DNA of 13,974 nt. Source: CAZTWC01 sp964617105 [NCBI: uncultured Myxococcia bacterium]. GTDB lineage: Bacteria > CAZTWC01. A program made the position numbers and the translations under genes. The stretch is from positions 1 through 13,974 of the forward strand of contig CAZTWC010000073.1 of assembly GCA_964617105.1 (NCBI GenBank). Direction: 5' to 3'. This document shows positions 1 to 6,441 of this stretch, piece by piece; the stretch's first letter is position 1, and the number at the start of each line of letters is the position of its first letter. The notes beneath the pieces are model-generated. The model was not told the DNA's origin and made no database searches. It saw only the letters and a program-made list of their open reading frames with translations.

Positions 1-89
1 ACAATATTTTATGATTTTCATAATGGTAAAGTTTTGCTATATTTTTTTGGAGAGTTATCGAAAATAGCAAATCACCCCGGGGTTGTCAA

Positions 90-431
90 ATGATTGCGGT
101 AAACAACACCAATAAGCGAGTTTTAGCCCAGGACTGTCAGGCTGCCTATAGTTTTTGGCGTCGCTTAAAGGGACTGCTGGGGAGGAGGTGTTTGCCGGAA
201 AACTGCGGACTCCATTTGAAACCCTGCAATTCCATCCATACCTTTTGGATGCGATTCTCCATAGACGCCATATTTTTAGATAAAAACCAGCGGATCGTGG
301 CTCTTTACCGGAATCTCAAACCATGGCGTTTAACCAGAATAGTCTGGTCAGCCCATTCGGTGCTGGAGATCCCTGCTGGAAGCATAGAAGAGAAGGGCTG
401 TCGCCTGGCCGATGGGCTAGAGTTTCGATAA
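90..431 (+). CDS. DUF192 family protein
   Basis: A 113-residue protein matching the DUF192 family: the GLLGR segment near residue 28, the core SIHTFWMRFSIDAIFLD around residues 48-64, then a PWR motif and AHSVLEIPAGS followed by a Gly-Leu-Glu-Phe end. The family role is not firmly established; members are small single-domain proteins, often exported. This copy has no signal peptide from the chosen ATG, so it is probably cytoplasmic or starts just beyond what is visible. No convincing Shine-Dalgarno precedes the ATG at 90; a GGAGAG lies about 36 bases upstream, but no in-frame start codon follows it more closely. The gene is convergent with the UbiA-family gene (60 bases between the stops), and no GC-rich terminator is seen between them. 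The family call is firm; the function is not. Confidence 0.85.
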   Translation: MIAVNNTNKRVLAQDCQAAYSFWRRLKGLLGRRCLPENCGLHLKPCNSIHTFWMRFSIDAIFLDKNQRIVALYRNLKPWRLTRIVWSAHSVLEIPAGSIEEKGCRLADGLEFR

Positions 432-491
432 GATGACGATATTATGGCAGTTTTTTGGTGGGTAATTTTAATTAAATCTTATTTGTTGTCG

Positions 492-1379
492 CTAAAAATA
501 TATAATCAAGTAATAGCCGATAATCCAGCCGATAATGCTGGACTGGATCCATTTGTCTTTGATCAGCACCTCGGTTGGAGAGCCGCTGTTTTGCGTGACC
601 ATAGTTATCTGCAGATACCTGATAATGCCGAAAATTACAAAAATTACGGTTAGATATATGTTGTCACTGCCAAATTTGGTGATGATTTCCGGAGTTACGC
701 TGTACATCAGGTAAGAAACAATGGTTACTGAAGCCATAATCACCATAGAGGCGTTTAAAAATTCCAGGTTATAACCATCCACCGACCGGCGGGTTTTCTT
801 TTCTTTTTTAATATAGATCAGCACATCATCCCGCCGCTTGGCCAGGGCTAAAAACAGGGCCAGCAGAAAAGTCATCATTACAATCCACATGGATAGTTCA
901 ATAGTGCAGATGATAGAACCAACAAAAAGCCTGATCACAAAGCCGATGGCGATAATAAACACGTCGATAATGGGCTGGTGCTTTAGTTTCAAACTGTAAC
1001 TAATATTAAGTAATAGATAGGCGGCAATCAGCATTGCTGCCGAATAATTTAGAAGCACCGCTAATCCTAAACCAGCGGCAATTAGTAAAAAGGCCATGTA
1101 CAGAGCGGTTGAGGTGGATACCCTGCCACTGGCCAGAGGGCGGTTTTTTTTGGTTGGATGCTGGCGGTCATCCTCCAGGTCACAATAGTCGTTAAAAATA
1201 TAGATGGCGCTGGCAATAAAAGAGAAGGCTATAAAAATTAGCAAGGTTCTGGTTAAAAGGGTTGGTTCAAACAGTCGGGCAGCAAAAAAAGGGGGGGCGA
1301 AAATAAACAGGTTTTTCAAATAGTGATGTGGCCGAAGGAGCAGGAAGTAATGCTTCATTTTCTGATTGTATGAAATCAT
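492..1379 (-). CDS. UbiA-family prenyltransferase, decaprenyl-phosphate phosphoribosyltransferase-like
   Basis: An integral membrane protein of the UbiA superfamily with about eight or nine hydrophobic segments. Numbered from the ATG at 1379, the first Asp-rich motif is N63-D64-x2-D67-x3-D71, followed by HPTKKNRPLASG (74-85). This extended form, with the N-terminal RPHHYLKN, is characteristic of the branch that includes mycobacterial Rv3806c, which transfers phosphoribose from PRPP to decaprenyl phosphate. A second Asp motif lies in the IIDVF segment. By family, the product would be a polyprenyl-phosphoryl ribose (or arabinose) precursor on the inner face of the cytoplasmic membrane. The start is uncertain: TTG at 1403 (2 bases after the upstream stop), ATG at 1379 and ATG at 1358 are all in frame and none has a clear Shine-Dalgarno. 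It lies directly behind the GT-C glycosyltransferase gene in one operon. The coding strand has a C7-T7 run near residues 26-30. Confidence 0.85.
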   Translation of the reverse strand: MISYNQKMKHYFLLLRPHHYLKNLFIFAPPFFAARLFEPTLLTRTLLIFIAFSFIASAIYIFNDYCDLEDDRQHPTKKNRPLASGRVSTSTALYMAFLLIAAGLGLAVLLNYSAAMLIAAYLLLNISYSLKLKHQPIIDVFIIAIGFVIRLFVGSIICTIELSMWIVMMTFLLALFLALAKRRDDVLIYIKKEKKTRRSVDGYNLEFLNASMVIMASVTIVSYLMYSVTPEIITKFGSDNIYLTVIFVIFGIIRYLQITMVTQNSGSPTEVLIKDKWIQSSIIGWIIGYYLIIYF

Positions 1380-1405
1380 TGTTTTTTTGTCAAAATAATT
1401 CAAAT

Positions 1406-3163
1406 TTACTTTCTTGCATATTCAAAGATCAGGTAACGGCCGAAATAGGGGTCTTGGAAAGTTTTAACCTTCTGGTAATTTTTTTCGATATAGCGTTTAA
1501 ACCCGGGCAGGTTATAAAATCCCCTTCTCTGTCCGGCAATAATAAATTTGGGCTGCTGTAGGGCTATTTTGTTCAAACACTGTTCCACCGTGGTAGTTTT
1601 TGAGCGAAAGCGCATGGAATTGGTGTCGGCGAAATCAGCACTGATTTTACGGTCAGATAATAGAGCCACCAGGGGAGCCGTAGTGGAGTCACCGAATATG
1701 GTTTGGTCAGGCAGGGAGTTGGTTTTTACATATTGGGCCATCTGGGGGGCAATAGTCAGATAACGGCTTTCGTGCCAGAGGTAGTAGTTGACGCCCAGGT
1801 AAAATTTGCTGATAGTGCGGCCCTGGGGCCAAAAGAGTTTTTTGAACACCTGGTTTAGATATCCCAGAGGAGGTGAATTCTGCCAGTTATAATAACTGGT
1901 GGTGCCTTTTAGTCGTTTGAAATAACTAAGTTGCTGCTGAGAATAGTTACGCACCAGGGGTAGCATCGTCAAGATAAACAACCAAAATGCTAAAAAAGCG
2001 ACCCACCTGAGCCGGAACCTTTGAGGGCGGTTTTTTTCTCTTTTACCTTTATATGTTGTAATGCTTCTATATAGTTTTACCCGTTCTTGCCCATAAAGCC
2101 AAATTGCCCAAAAACTGGAGGCAGCCAGTAAACTGAGAGCAGGAAAGGGAAGTAAATAATAGAAGTGGAAAGTTCTTTTTAAAGACCAGATAAACACCAG
2201 GTAGCCCAGAGCAAAAAGCCAGCAGGCCAAGATCAGGGCGTGAGAACGGTTTTGGCTCTTAAGTAACTTTTGTCTGAAAGCAGAAAGGCTTTTCAACCCG
2301 GCATTAAAATGCCTGGTATTCTTTTGGTTTTTAAAGGGCTGGGTTTTTGGGGTAGTGCGATCAGATGAGAACCAACCGGTTATCTTTAAAATAATTATTG
2401 GCAAGGTGAGGAGCAAGGCGTGGAAGAGCCAGGGGTTGTGAAATAGGACACTGTTGAACATCTTCAGGTTGGAGCCGCCTATACCAGGTTTGTTAAAGTG
2501 GTAGAGATAGACCGGTTCCAGGTATGAGTAGCCGAAAACTAAGATGAACACCAGGTTTGTTCCCAGTAGCATTCCGAAAAAGGCCAGGGTGGCCCTTTTA
2601 CTTTTGGCCGGATCAGCTATGAAAAGCAGAGTTAAAGCCATCAAGGCTCCCGGCATAATATAGAAGCCGGTAAGGGCGCCGCAGGCCAGTAAAAGACCGC
2701 TGGTTATCTCCTGGCGGTGAATTACCAGCAGGTAGAGGGCCAATACCATAAAAAAGATGGCGATATTGATGCCGGTGCAGTGAGATGAGGCCCGGAGAAG
2801 ATCATGGCTGCCAAAATAAAAGAGGGCGGTTAAAACGGCTGTACCTTCACCCCATATGCGCCTGGCCATAGAACTTATTAGCAGTCCGCTGGAAAAGGCT
2901 GCCAGCAGAGGAATCGTCTTGGCCAGAATAAAACTATATCCGAAAATTTTAAAAAAGATGGCCAATACAAATAAATGAAAGGGAGGATGGGCAAAGAAAA
3001 AATGTTTATAGGGCAATACTCCCTGGGAAACCCTGTGGGCCAGGTAAAAATAGATGTTTTCATCAGAAACCGCGTAGCGCAGGCCGTAGGCTTTGAGAAG
3101 CAAAAACAGGAAGGCCAAAAGGAAAATTGTTCCCCGGCAGAATATGGGCCAATGTTTATTCAT
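1406..3163 (-). CDS. GT-C (ArnT/PMT-like, GT39-type) membrane glycosyltransferase
   Basis: A 585-residue polytopic membrane protein. After the first membrane helix (about 10-29) comes SDENIYFYLAHRVSQG (33-48), with the acidic pair D34-E35 that GT-C enzymes carry in the first periplasmic loop, then an AHPP segment. Many further hydrophobic helices follow, with a long basic hydrophilic loop near 268-312. The C-terminal 120 residues or so look soluble and would lie in the periplasm. GT-C enzymes of this type move a sugar from a polyprenyl-phosphate carrier to lipid, protein or glycan. The acceptor and sugar cannot be read from the sequence. The next gene encodes a polyprenyl-phosphate phosphoribosyltransferase-like enzyme, so a polyprenyl-phosphate pentose is a reasonable donor (inference). 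The start is ATG at 3163 with a weak ribosome site. The stop lies 2 bases before the first possible start of the downstream gene. Confidence 0.82.
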   Translation of the reverse strand: MNKHWPIFCRGTIFLLAFLFLLLKAYGLRYAVSDENIYFYLAHRVSQGVLPYKHFFFAHPPFHLFVLAIFFKIFGYSFILAKTIPLLAAFSSGLLISSMARRIWGEGTAVLTALFYFGSHDLLRASSHCTGINIAIFFMVLALYLLVIHRQEITSGLLLACGALTGFYIMPGALMALTLLFIADPAKSKRATLAFFGMLLGTNLVFILVFGYSYLEPVYLYHFNKPGIGGSNLKMFNSVLFHNPWLFHALLLTLPIIILKITGWFSSDRTTPKTQPFKNQKNTRHFNAGLKSLSAFRQKLLKSQNRSHALILACWLFALGYLVFIWSLKRTFHFYYLLPFPALSLLAASSFWAIWLYGQERVKLYRSITTYKGKREKNRPQRFRLRWVAFLAFWLFILTMLPLVRNYSQQQLSYFKRLKGTTSYYNWQNSPPLGYLNQVFKKLFWPQGRTISKFYLGVNYYLWHESRYLTIAPQMAQYVKTNSLPDQTIFGDSTTAPLVALLSDRKISADFADTNSMRFRSKTTTVEQCLNKIALQQPKFIIAGQRRGFYNLPGFKRYIEKNYQKVKTFQDPYFGRYLIFEYARK

Positions 3164-3230
3164 TATCGTAGGAATGCTATTTCATGAAAGTAAATTGTTT
3201 CAAAAATGTTGCTTGATTAAGAACCGCTAC

Positions 3231-3259
3231 AGTATATCATAACAATAATAATGATTATT
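3231..3259 (-). promoter_or_regulatory. possible promoter of the glycosyltransferase operon
   Basis: Reading the minus strand, a good -10 (TATACT, 3236-3231) lies about 68 bases before the glycosyltransferase start codon. At a 17-base spacing the -35 would be the poor hexamer at 3259-3254, inside the Fur-box-like palindrome. The match is partial and the region is AT-rich. Confidence 0.3.
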
Positions 3260-3260
3260 G
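3243..3260. promoter_or_regulatory. palindromic operator-like site, Fur-box-like
   Basis: A perfect 7-bp inverted repeat, CAATAAT-AATG-ATTATTG, sits between the divergent glycosyltransferase and sigma-factor genes. Positions 3246-3260 match the 7-1-7 Fur consensus TGATAATnATTATCA at 11 of 14 fixed positions. It overlaps the -35 region of the candidate minus-strand promoter, where a repressor could act. AT-rich intergenic DNA makes chance palindromes common, so this is only a candidate. Confidence 0.35.
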
Positions 3261-3318
3261 AAAAAAATATACGTCACATTTTCTTTGCCGTCTGAGTATA
3301 TAGGGTAGGATATACAAT

Positions 3319-3888
3319 ATGGATGCAACCGTAATTCATACCATGCCGGAAATTAAAGATGGCAATATTACTGACGAAAAGTTGTTGGCTCAATATATTG
3401 AAGGTGACCAGAAGTCTATGACTATTTTGGTCAAGCGCTATGAAGAGCGGGCTTTTAGGGTGGCTTTTCGTTATTGTTGTAATAGAGAACTGGCTCTGGA
3501 TGCAGTGCAGGAAGCGTTTATCCGGGTGCTTAAACACGGCCGAAAGTTTAAGCGGCGCAGAAAATTTTCCTCATGGTTTTTTACTATCCTTTTAAACCGG
3601 TTGAAAACTCTGTTGACCAGAGAAAAAAAGAGTACTAATCTCCTCCAATCGGTCGAGGCGATTCCAGCCCATGACAGAGGCCGGGAGGAAAGGAATCTGG
3701 AGCAGCAGATTGCCTTGAAAGAGGCTTTGAGCAGGTTGACCCGGGAGCAGCAGAAGGTGATAAGTTTACGTTTGGACGCGGACTTGTCTTATAGAGAAAT
3801 AGGTAAAGTTTTATCCACCACACCCGAAGCGGCCAGAGCCCTGTATTACCGCGGGGTAAAAAAATTAAAACAAGAATTTCGTGGTTGA
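3319..3888 (+). CDS. ECF-type RNA polymerase sigma factor
   Basis: A 189-residue sigma-70 family protein with only regions 2 and 4, as in extracytoplasmic function (ECF) sigma factors. Region 2 covers about residues 33-103, with A59-L-D-A-V-Q-E-A-F and the -10-recognising FSSWFFTILLNRLKTLLTREK. Region 4 covers about 131-187, with LTREQQKVISLRLDADLSYREIG split around a helix-turn-helix (SYREIGKVLSTTPEAARALY). It would direct RNA polymerase to a small stress regulon. The ATG at 3319 has GGGTAGGA 8 bases upstream; a second in-frame ATG at 3346 has no such site. The downstream genes encode a membrane protein placed like an anti-sigma factor and a periplasmic Spy-like protein, so activity is probably released by an envelope signal. 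Confidence 0.93.
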   Translation: MDATVIHTMPEIKDGNITDEKLLAQYIEGDQKSMTILVKRYEERAFRVAFRYCCNRELALDAVQEAFIRVLKHGRKFKRRRKFSSWFFTILLNRLKTLLTREKKSTNLLQSVEAIPAHDRGREERNLEQQIALKEALSRLTREQQKVISLRLDADLSYREIGKVLSTTPEAARALYYRGVKKLKQEFRG

Positions 3889-3940
3889 GGGGTATTGGGA
3901 GGAAAACTCTTTAGGAGTTACAGTTTTTTACGAGGTTACC

Positions 3941-4441
3941 ATGGATGACCTGAAAGATATTGAACAGATTTACCGGCAGGCTGGAGCAACGCTATCGCTC
4001 TCTGAGAGGGCTAGCCTCCGGCGCAATATTACCGCTGCACTTAATCCATCTCGAAATTCATGGATTAGGCTTATGGCCCTGGCAGCCACTCTGGTTTTGA
4101 TAGTGGCAACGGTCATTTTTTACCGGTATAGCAGCCTCCCGGACAAGATAGGCCAGGTAGCGGGAGGGATGGAGAACGTTTCTCTGGAGCTAAATGATGA
4201 AAATTACTATTTTGACCAGGTTTGGGGGCAGGATTTGAGTGATTGGGAAAATAGTTCCAGCCCCATTTCTCAAGAAACGGTTCAGAAGGTAATTGCCTCC
4301 TTGATGGAGGGATTCGCTTCGTTGACATCTGATGAAGATACCTTTTTCGAATACCTGGAAGAACCTGAAGATATTGAACCGGTGTTGTTAGCCTTGATTT
4401 TAGATGACACTAATAATCACAACCACTTAGTAAAGGAGTGA
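3941..4441 (+). CDS. probable single-span anti-sigma factor
   Basis: Not recognised by sequence; called from position and topology. From the ATG at 3941 the product is 166 residues: a short cytoplasmic part (1-40) with a basic helical stretch, one membrane helix (about 42-62), then an acidic periplasmic part rich in Glu, Asp and Asn. This is the layout of membrane anti-sigma factors that hold an ECF sigma factor at the membrane. It contains no cysteine, so it is not a zinc-binding (ZAS/HCC) type. The ATG at 3941 is preferred because GAGG lies 5 bases before it. The frame is also open from a GTG at 3881 that overlaps the sigma-factor stop, which would add 20 residues. The stop is followed after 3 bases by the Spy-like gene, whose AAGGAG ribosome site lies inside this gene's end. 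Confidence 0.65.
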   Translation: MDDLKDIEQIYRQAGATLSLSERASLRRNITAALNPSRNSWIRLMALAATLVLIVATVIFYRYSSLPDKIGQVAGGMENVSLELNDENYYFDQVWGQDLSDWENSSSPISQETVQKVIASLMEGFASLTSDEDTFFEYLEEPEDIEPVLLALILDDTNNHNHLVKE

Positions 4442-4444
4442 AAG

Positions 4445-5047
4445 ATGAAGATTTATCAAAAACTCGCGGTAATTTGTCTGTTTATTTGGTTAGCCGGCCC
4501 GGTTTACGCCCAGATGGGTGGCCATGGTGGCGGAATGGGGGGAGATTGCCCGATGGCAGGAAAAATGCACGGCAAAGGGCATGGTCATCATAACAAAAAA
4601 ATGTGGAAAGAACGGCACCAAATGATAAAAAAGGTCAGGGAAAAGATCCTCAATGAAAAATTGGGACTTAAGGGAGAAAAATTGGCTGCAGTGAAAAAAA
4701 TATTCGCTCAAACCGATGAACAGTTCAAAACCGTTAAAAAAGAGAAACATAAGATTATAAAAACCTTGCACCAGATGGTCAAAGAGGGTAAAGCCGATGA
4801 TAAACAAATAACCTCCCTGATCGATAAATTGCTGGCGTCCAAGAAAAAGATACACCAACTACAGCATGATCAGATTGTTAAAATTCGTCAGATTTTGTCA
4901 CCCCAGGAACAGGCAAGATTTATTTTGAGTATCCCCCGTATCCACAAGTCCATTCACCGGAGGATGTTGATAAAACGCCAAAAAATGCTGAAAAGACATC
5001 TGAAAGAGGTTGATAGTCAGTTAGAGGCAGAGAAGGAACATAAATAG
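4445..5047 (+). CDS. periplasmic Spy/CpxP-like (LTXXQ-type) protein, metal or envelope stress sensor
   Basis: A 200-residue secreted protein. Residues 1-22 form a signal peptide with a cleavage site after Val-Tyr-Ala. The mature N terminus is rich in Gly, His and Met (about 24-60; GHGHHNKKM and similar), suggesting metal binding. The rest is highly charged and predicted all-helical, with two copies of an LTXXQ-like pattern: LGLKGEKLAAVKKIF and ILSPQEQARF (near residue 150). This fits the Spy/CpxP/CnrX group of small periplasmic chaperones and heavy-metal sensors. It is the third gene of an operon with an ECF sigma factor and a membrane anti-sigma candidate, with a strong AAGGAG 6 bases before its ATG. 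It could bind the periplasmic part of the anti-sigma factor, as CnrX does with CnrY, or simply be made in response to stress; the sequence does not decide. Confidence 0.8.
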   Translation: MKIYQKLAVICLFIWLAGPVYAQMGGHGGGMGGDCPMAGKMHGKGHGHHNKKMWKERHQMIKKVREKILNEKLGLKGEKLAAVKKIFAQTDEQFKTVKKEKHKIIKTLHQMVKEGKADDKQITSLIDKLLASKKKIHQLQHDQIVKIRQILSPQEQARFILSIPRIHKSIHRRMLIKRQKMLKRHLKEVDSQLEAEKEHK

Positions 5048-5077
5048 TTGGCGGTTTACCGGTGAAGTAGTTTAGAA

Positions 5078-5095
5078 CCCCCCCCCTAAAAAAAA
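5078..5095. repeat. homopolymer run C9-T-A8
   Basis: Nine C (5078-5086), one T and eight A in a row lie just upstream of the promoter of the vWA lipoprotein gene. Runs of this length are prone to slippage during replication and are also common places for assembly errors. Confidence 0.8.
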
Positions 5096-5155
5096 TCTCA
5101 AATTGACTATATTTGAATCTGATGATATACTAAAACTTCCTATCTGAGATTTTTT
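5090..5155. repeat. 11-bp inverted repeat enclosing a promoter
   Basis: AAAAAATCTCA at 5090-5100 is the exact reverse complement of TGAGATTTTTT at 5145-5155, with 44 bases between. The enclosed segment contains the complete -35 and -10 of the vWA lipoprotein promoter and its expected start point. The arms could be paired operator half-sites. In read-through RNA from the upstream operon they could form a weak stem ending in six U. Confidence 0.5.
5103..5131 (+). promoter_or_regulatory. sigma-70-type promoter of the vWA lipoprotein gene
   Basis: TTGACT (5103-5108), a 17-base spacer and TATACT (5126-5131) each match the consensus at 5 of 6 positions. The expected start point near 5138 gives a leader of about 54 bases before the ATG at 5192, which is preceded by GGAGGGGG. 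This is the best-matching promoter in the window. Confidence 0.75.
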
Positions 5156-5191
5156 AAGTATTAGACAATTTTTTAATATTGGAGGGGGATT

Positions 5192-6358
5192 ATGAATCCA
5201 ATTACCAAGACTAAATCTAAGTTGCTATTGCTGTTTACGGCTTTATTGGTTTTTTCTCTGCCGGGATTATGGGGTTGCGATGATGATGTGGAGTTGATAG
5301 AAGCCTTTATCCCCAAAGAGATGATCGACCAGTGGTACCAGACCGAGCAATCCATGATCGATGTGCTGTGGGTTATCGATAATTCGGGCAGTATGATGGA
5401 GGAGCAGAACAAACTGGCCGCTAATTTCGATAAGTTTATCCACACCCTCACCAAAGCCAAGGTGGATTATCATGTAGGGGTTATAACCACTGATACTAAC
5501 AGTAAGACTCAGGTGGGAATTCTTCAGGGTAATCCCCGGGTGATCAAAAAGAGTGACATGGGTGATGCGGCCGCTATCTCTGCTTTTGCCCAGAATGTCA
5601 AGGTAGGTGTTAAGGGTTCGGCCCAGGAAAAGGGGATGGAAGCCGCCAAATTGCTGTTGGAAAAAGAAAACATCAAATGCCTTGACAATACCGGGAAAAA
5701 TCCAGCCGGTTGTTTTTTGCGCCCCGAAGCTGCTCTATTCATTATCTTTGTTAGCGATGAGGATGATCAGTCTTTTGGAGAAATCGAGTGGTACTGGCGT
5801 TTTTTCAAACAGTTGAAGGTGCTTGGCAACGATAATCTGGTGATTATTTCCGCAGTGGTGGCTATCGATATCAGCAAGTGCAGGAAGGCTCAGGGCTCCA
5901 CGGGCAACGAGGAGCAAGGCGATAGATATGTGAAATTGGCCGAGGTATCCAATTTTGAAGCCGCTGACCTGTGTGACGAAAACTATAACGCCACCCTGCA
6001 AAAATTGGGTTTTACCGCCAGTGGACTAAAGCGGCGGTTGCCTTTGACCCGCAAGCCCAAAATGGGTGAACCGGTAATTGTGAACATAAAATATCGCTGT
6101 TCTCTGCGGGACACCATGGATATTATTGAGGGATATCATAACAAAAATATCAGGGCCCGGTGCCAGATACAGTGCGATCCCACTAAGGACCCCAGGACAG
6201 AATATGGTATCTCCTGTCTAATCGACCAAAAGACGGGCAGTATCATTGATGGCTGGATTTATGAGAGTAAGCAAAACACCATCTATTTTGACGGTGACGC
6301 TATACCCGGACCTGGCAGCATGGTAGAGGTCAAATACTTCACCCTGACAAACTATTGA
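5192..6358 (+). CDS. vWA-domain lipoprotein
   Basis: A 388-residue exported lipoprotein. The signal peptide has a basic start, a hydrophobic core (11-26) and a lipobox ending LWGC, with the lipidated Cys at 29. The following DDD could influence sorting. A von Willebrand factor A domain follows. Its metal-ion-dependent adhesion site is D63-N-S-G-S67, with a likely threonine ligand at T99-T100 and an aspartate at D189 in FVSDEDD. After residue 220 the protein has a separate C-terminal part with several Cys and little resemblance to anything I can name. vWA lipoproteins of this kind are frequent in deltaproteobacteria and Myxococcota and probably mediate metal-dependent protein binding at the envelope. 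It has a strong ribosome site and its own promoter. It precedes the Cys-rich lipoprotein by 83 bases, probably in one transcript. Confidence 0.87.
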   Translation: MNPITKTKSKLLLLFTALLVFSLPGLWGCDDDVELIEAFIPKEMIDQWYQTEQSMIDVLWVIDNSGSMMEEQNKLAANFDKFIHTLTKAKVDYHVGVITTDTNSKTQVGILQGNPRVIKKSDMGDAAAISAFAQNVKVGVKGSAQEKGMEAAKLLLEKENIKCLDNTGKNPAGCFLRPEAALFIIFVSDEDDQSFGEIEWYWRFFKQLKVLGNDNLVIISAVVAIDISKCRKAQGSTGNEEQGDRYVKLAEVSNFEAADLCDENYNATLQKLGFTASGLKRRLPLTRKPKMGEPVIVNIKYRCSLRDTMDIIEGYHNKNIRARCQIQCDPTKDPRTEYGISCLIDQKTGSIIDGWIYESKQNTIYFDGDAIPGPGSMVEVKYFTLTNY

Positions 6359-6441
6359 GACGGAACTTCTTAATCTAAAGTCTAACGTAACTGGCAACTA
6401 CCGACATATTATTACCGCGATTTAATAGCGAGGAAATAAAG

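Noticed and set aside
1-89. Promoter before the DUF192 gene
   Set aside because: The stretch is AT-rich but no -35/-10 pair with acceptable spacing stands out, and it is cut by the window edge.
428-482. Terminator between the convergent DUF192 and UbiA-like genes (ATAAGAT ... ATCTTAT)
   Set aside because: The arms are only 7 bp, AT-rich and 40 bases apart, with no T-run; too weak to call.
444-653. 69-codon plus-strand frame overlapping the end of the UbiA-like gene
   Set aside because: It lies mostly antisense to the conserved membrane protein gene and has no ribosome site.
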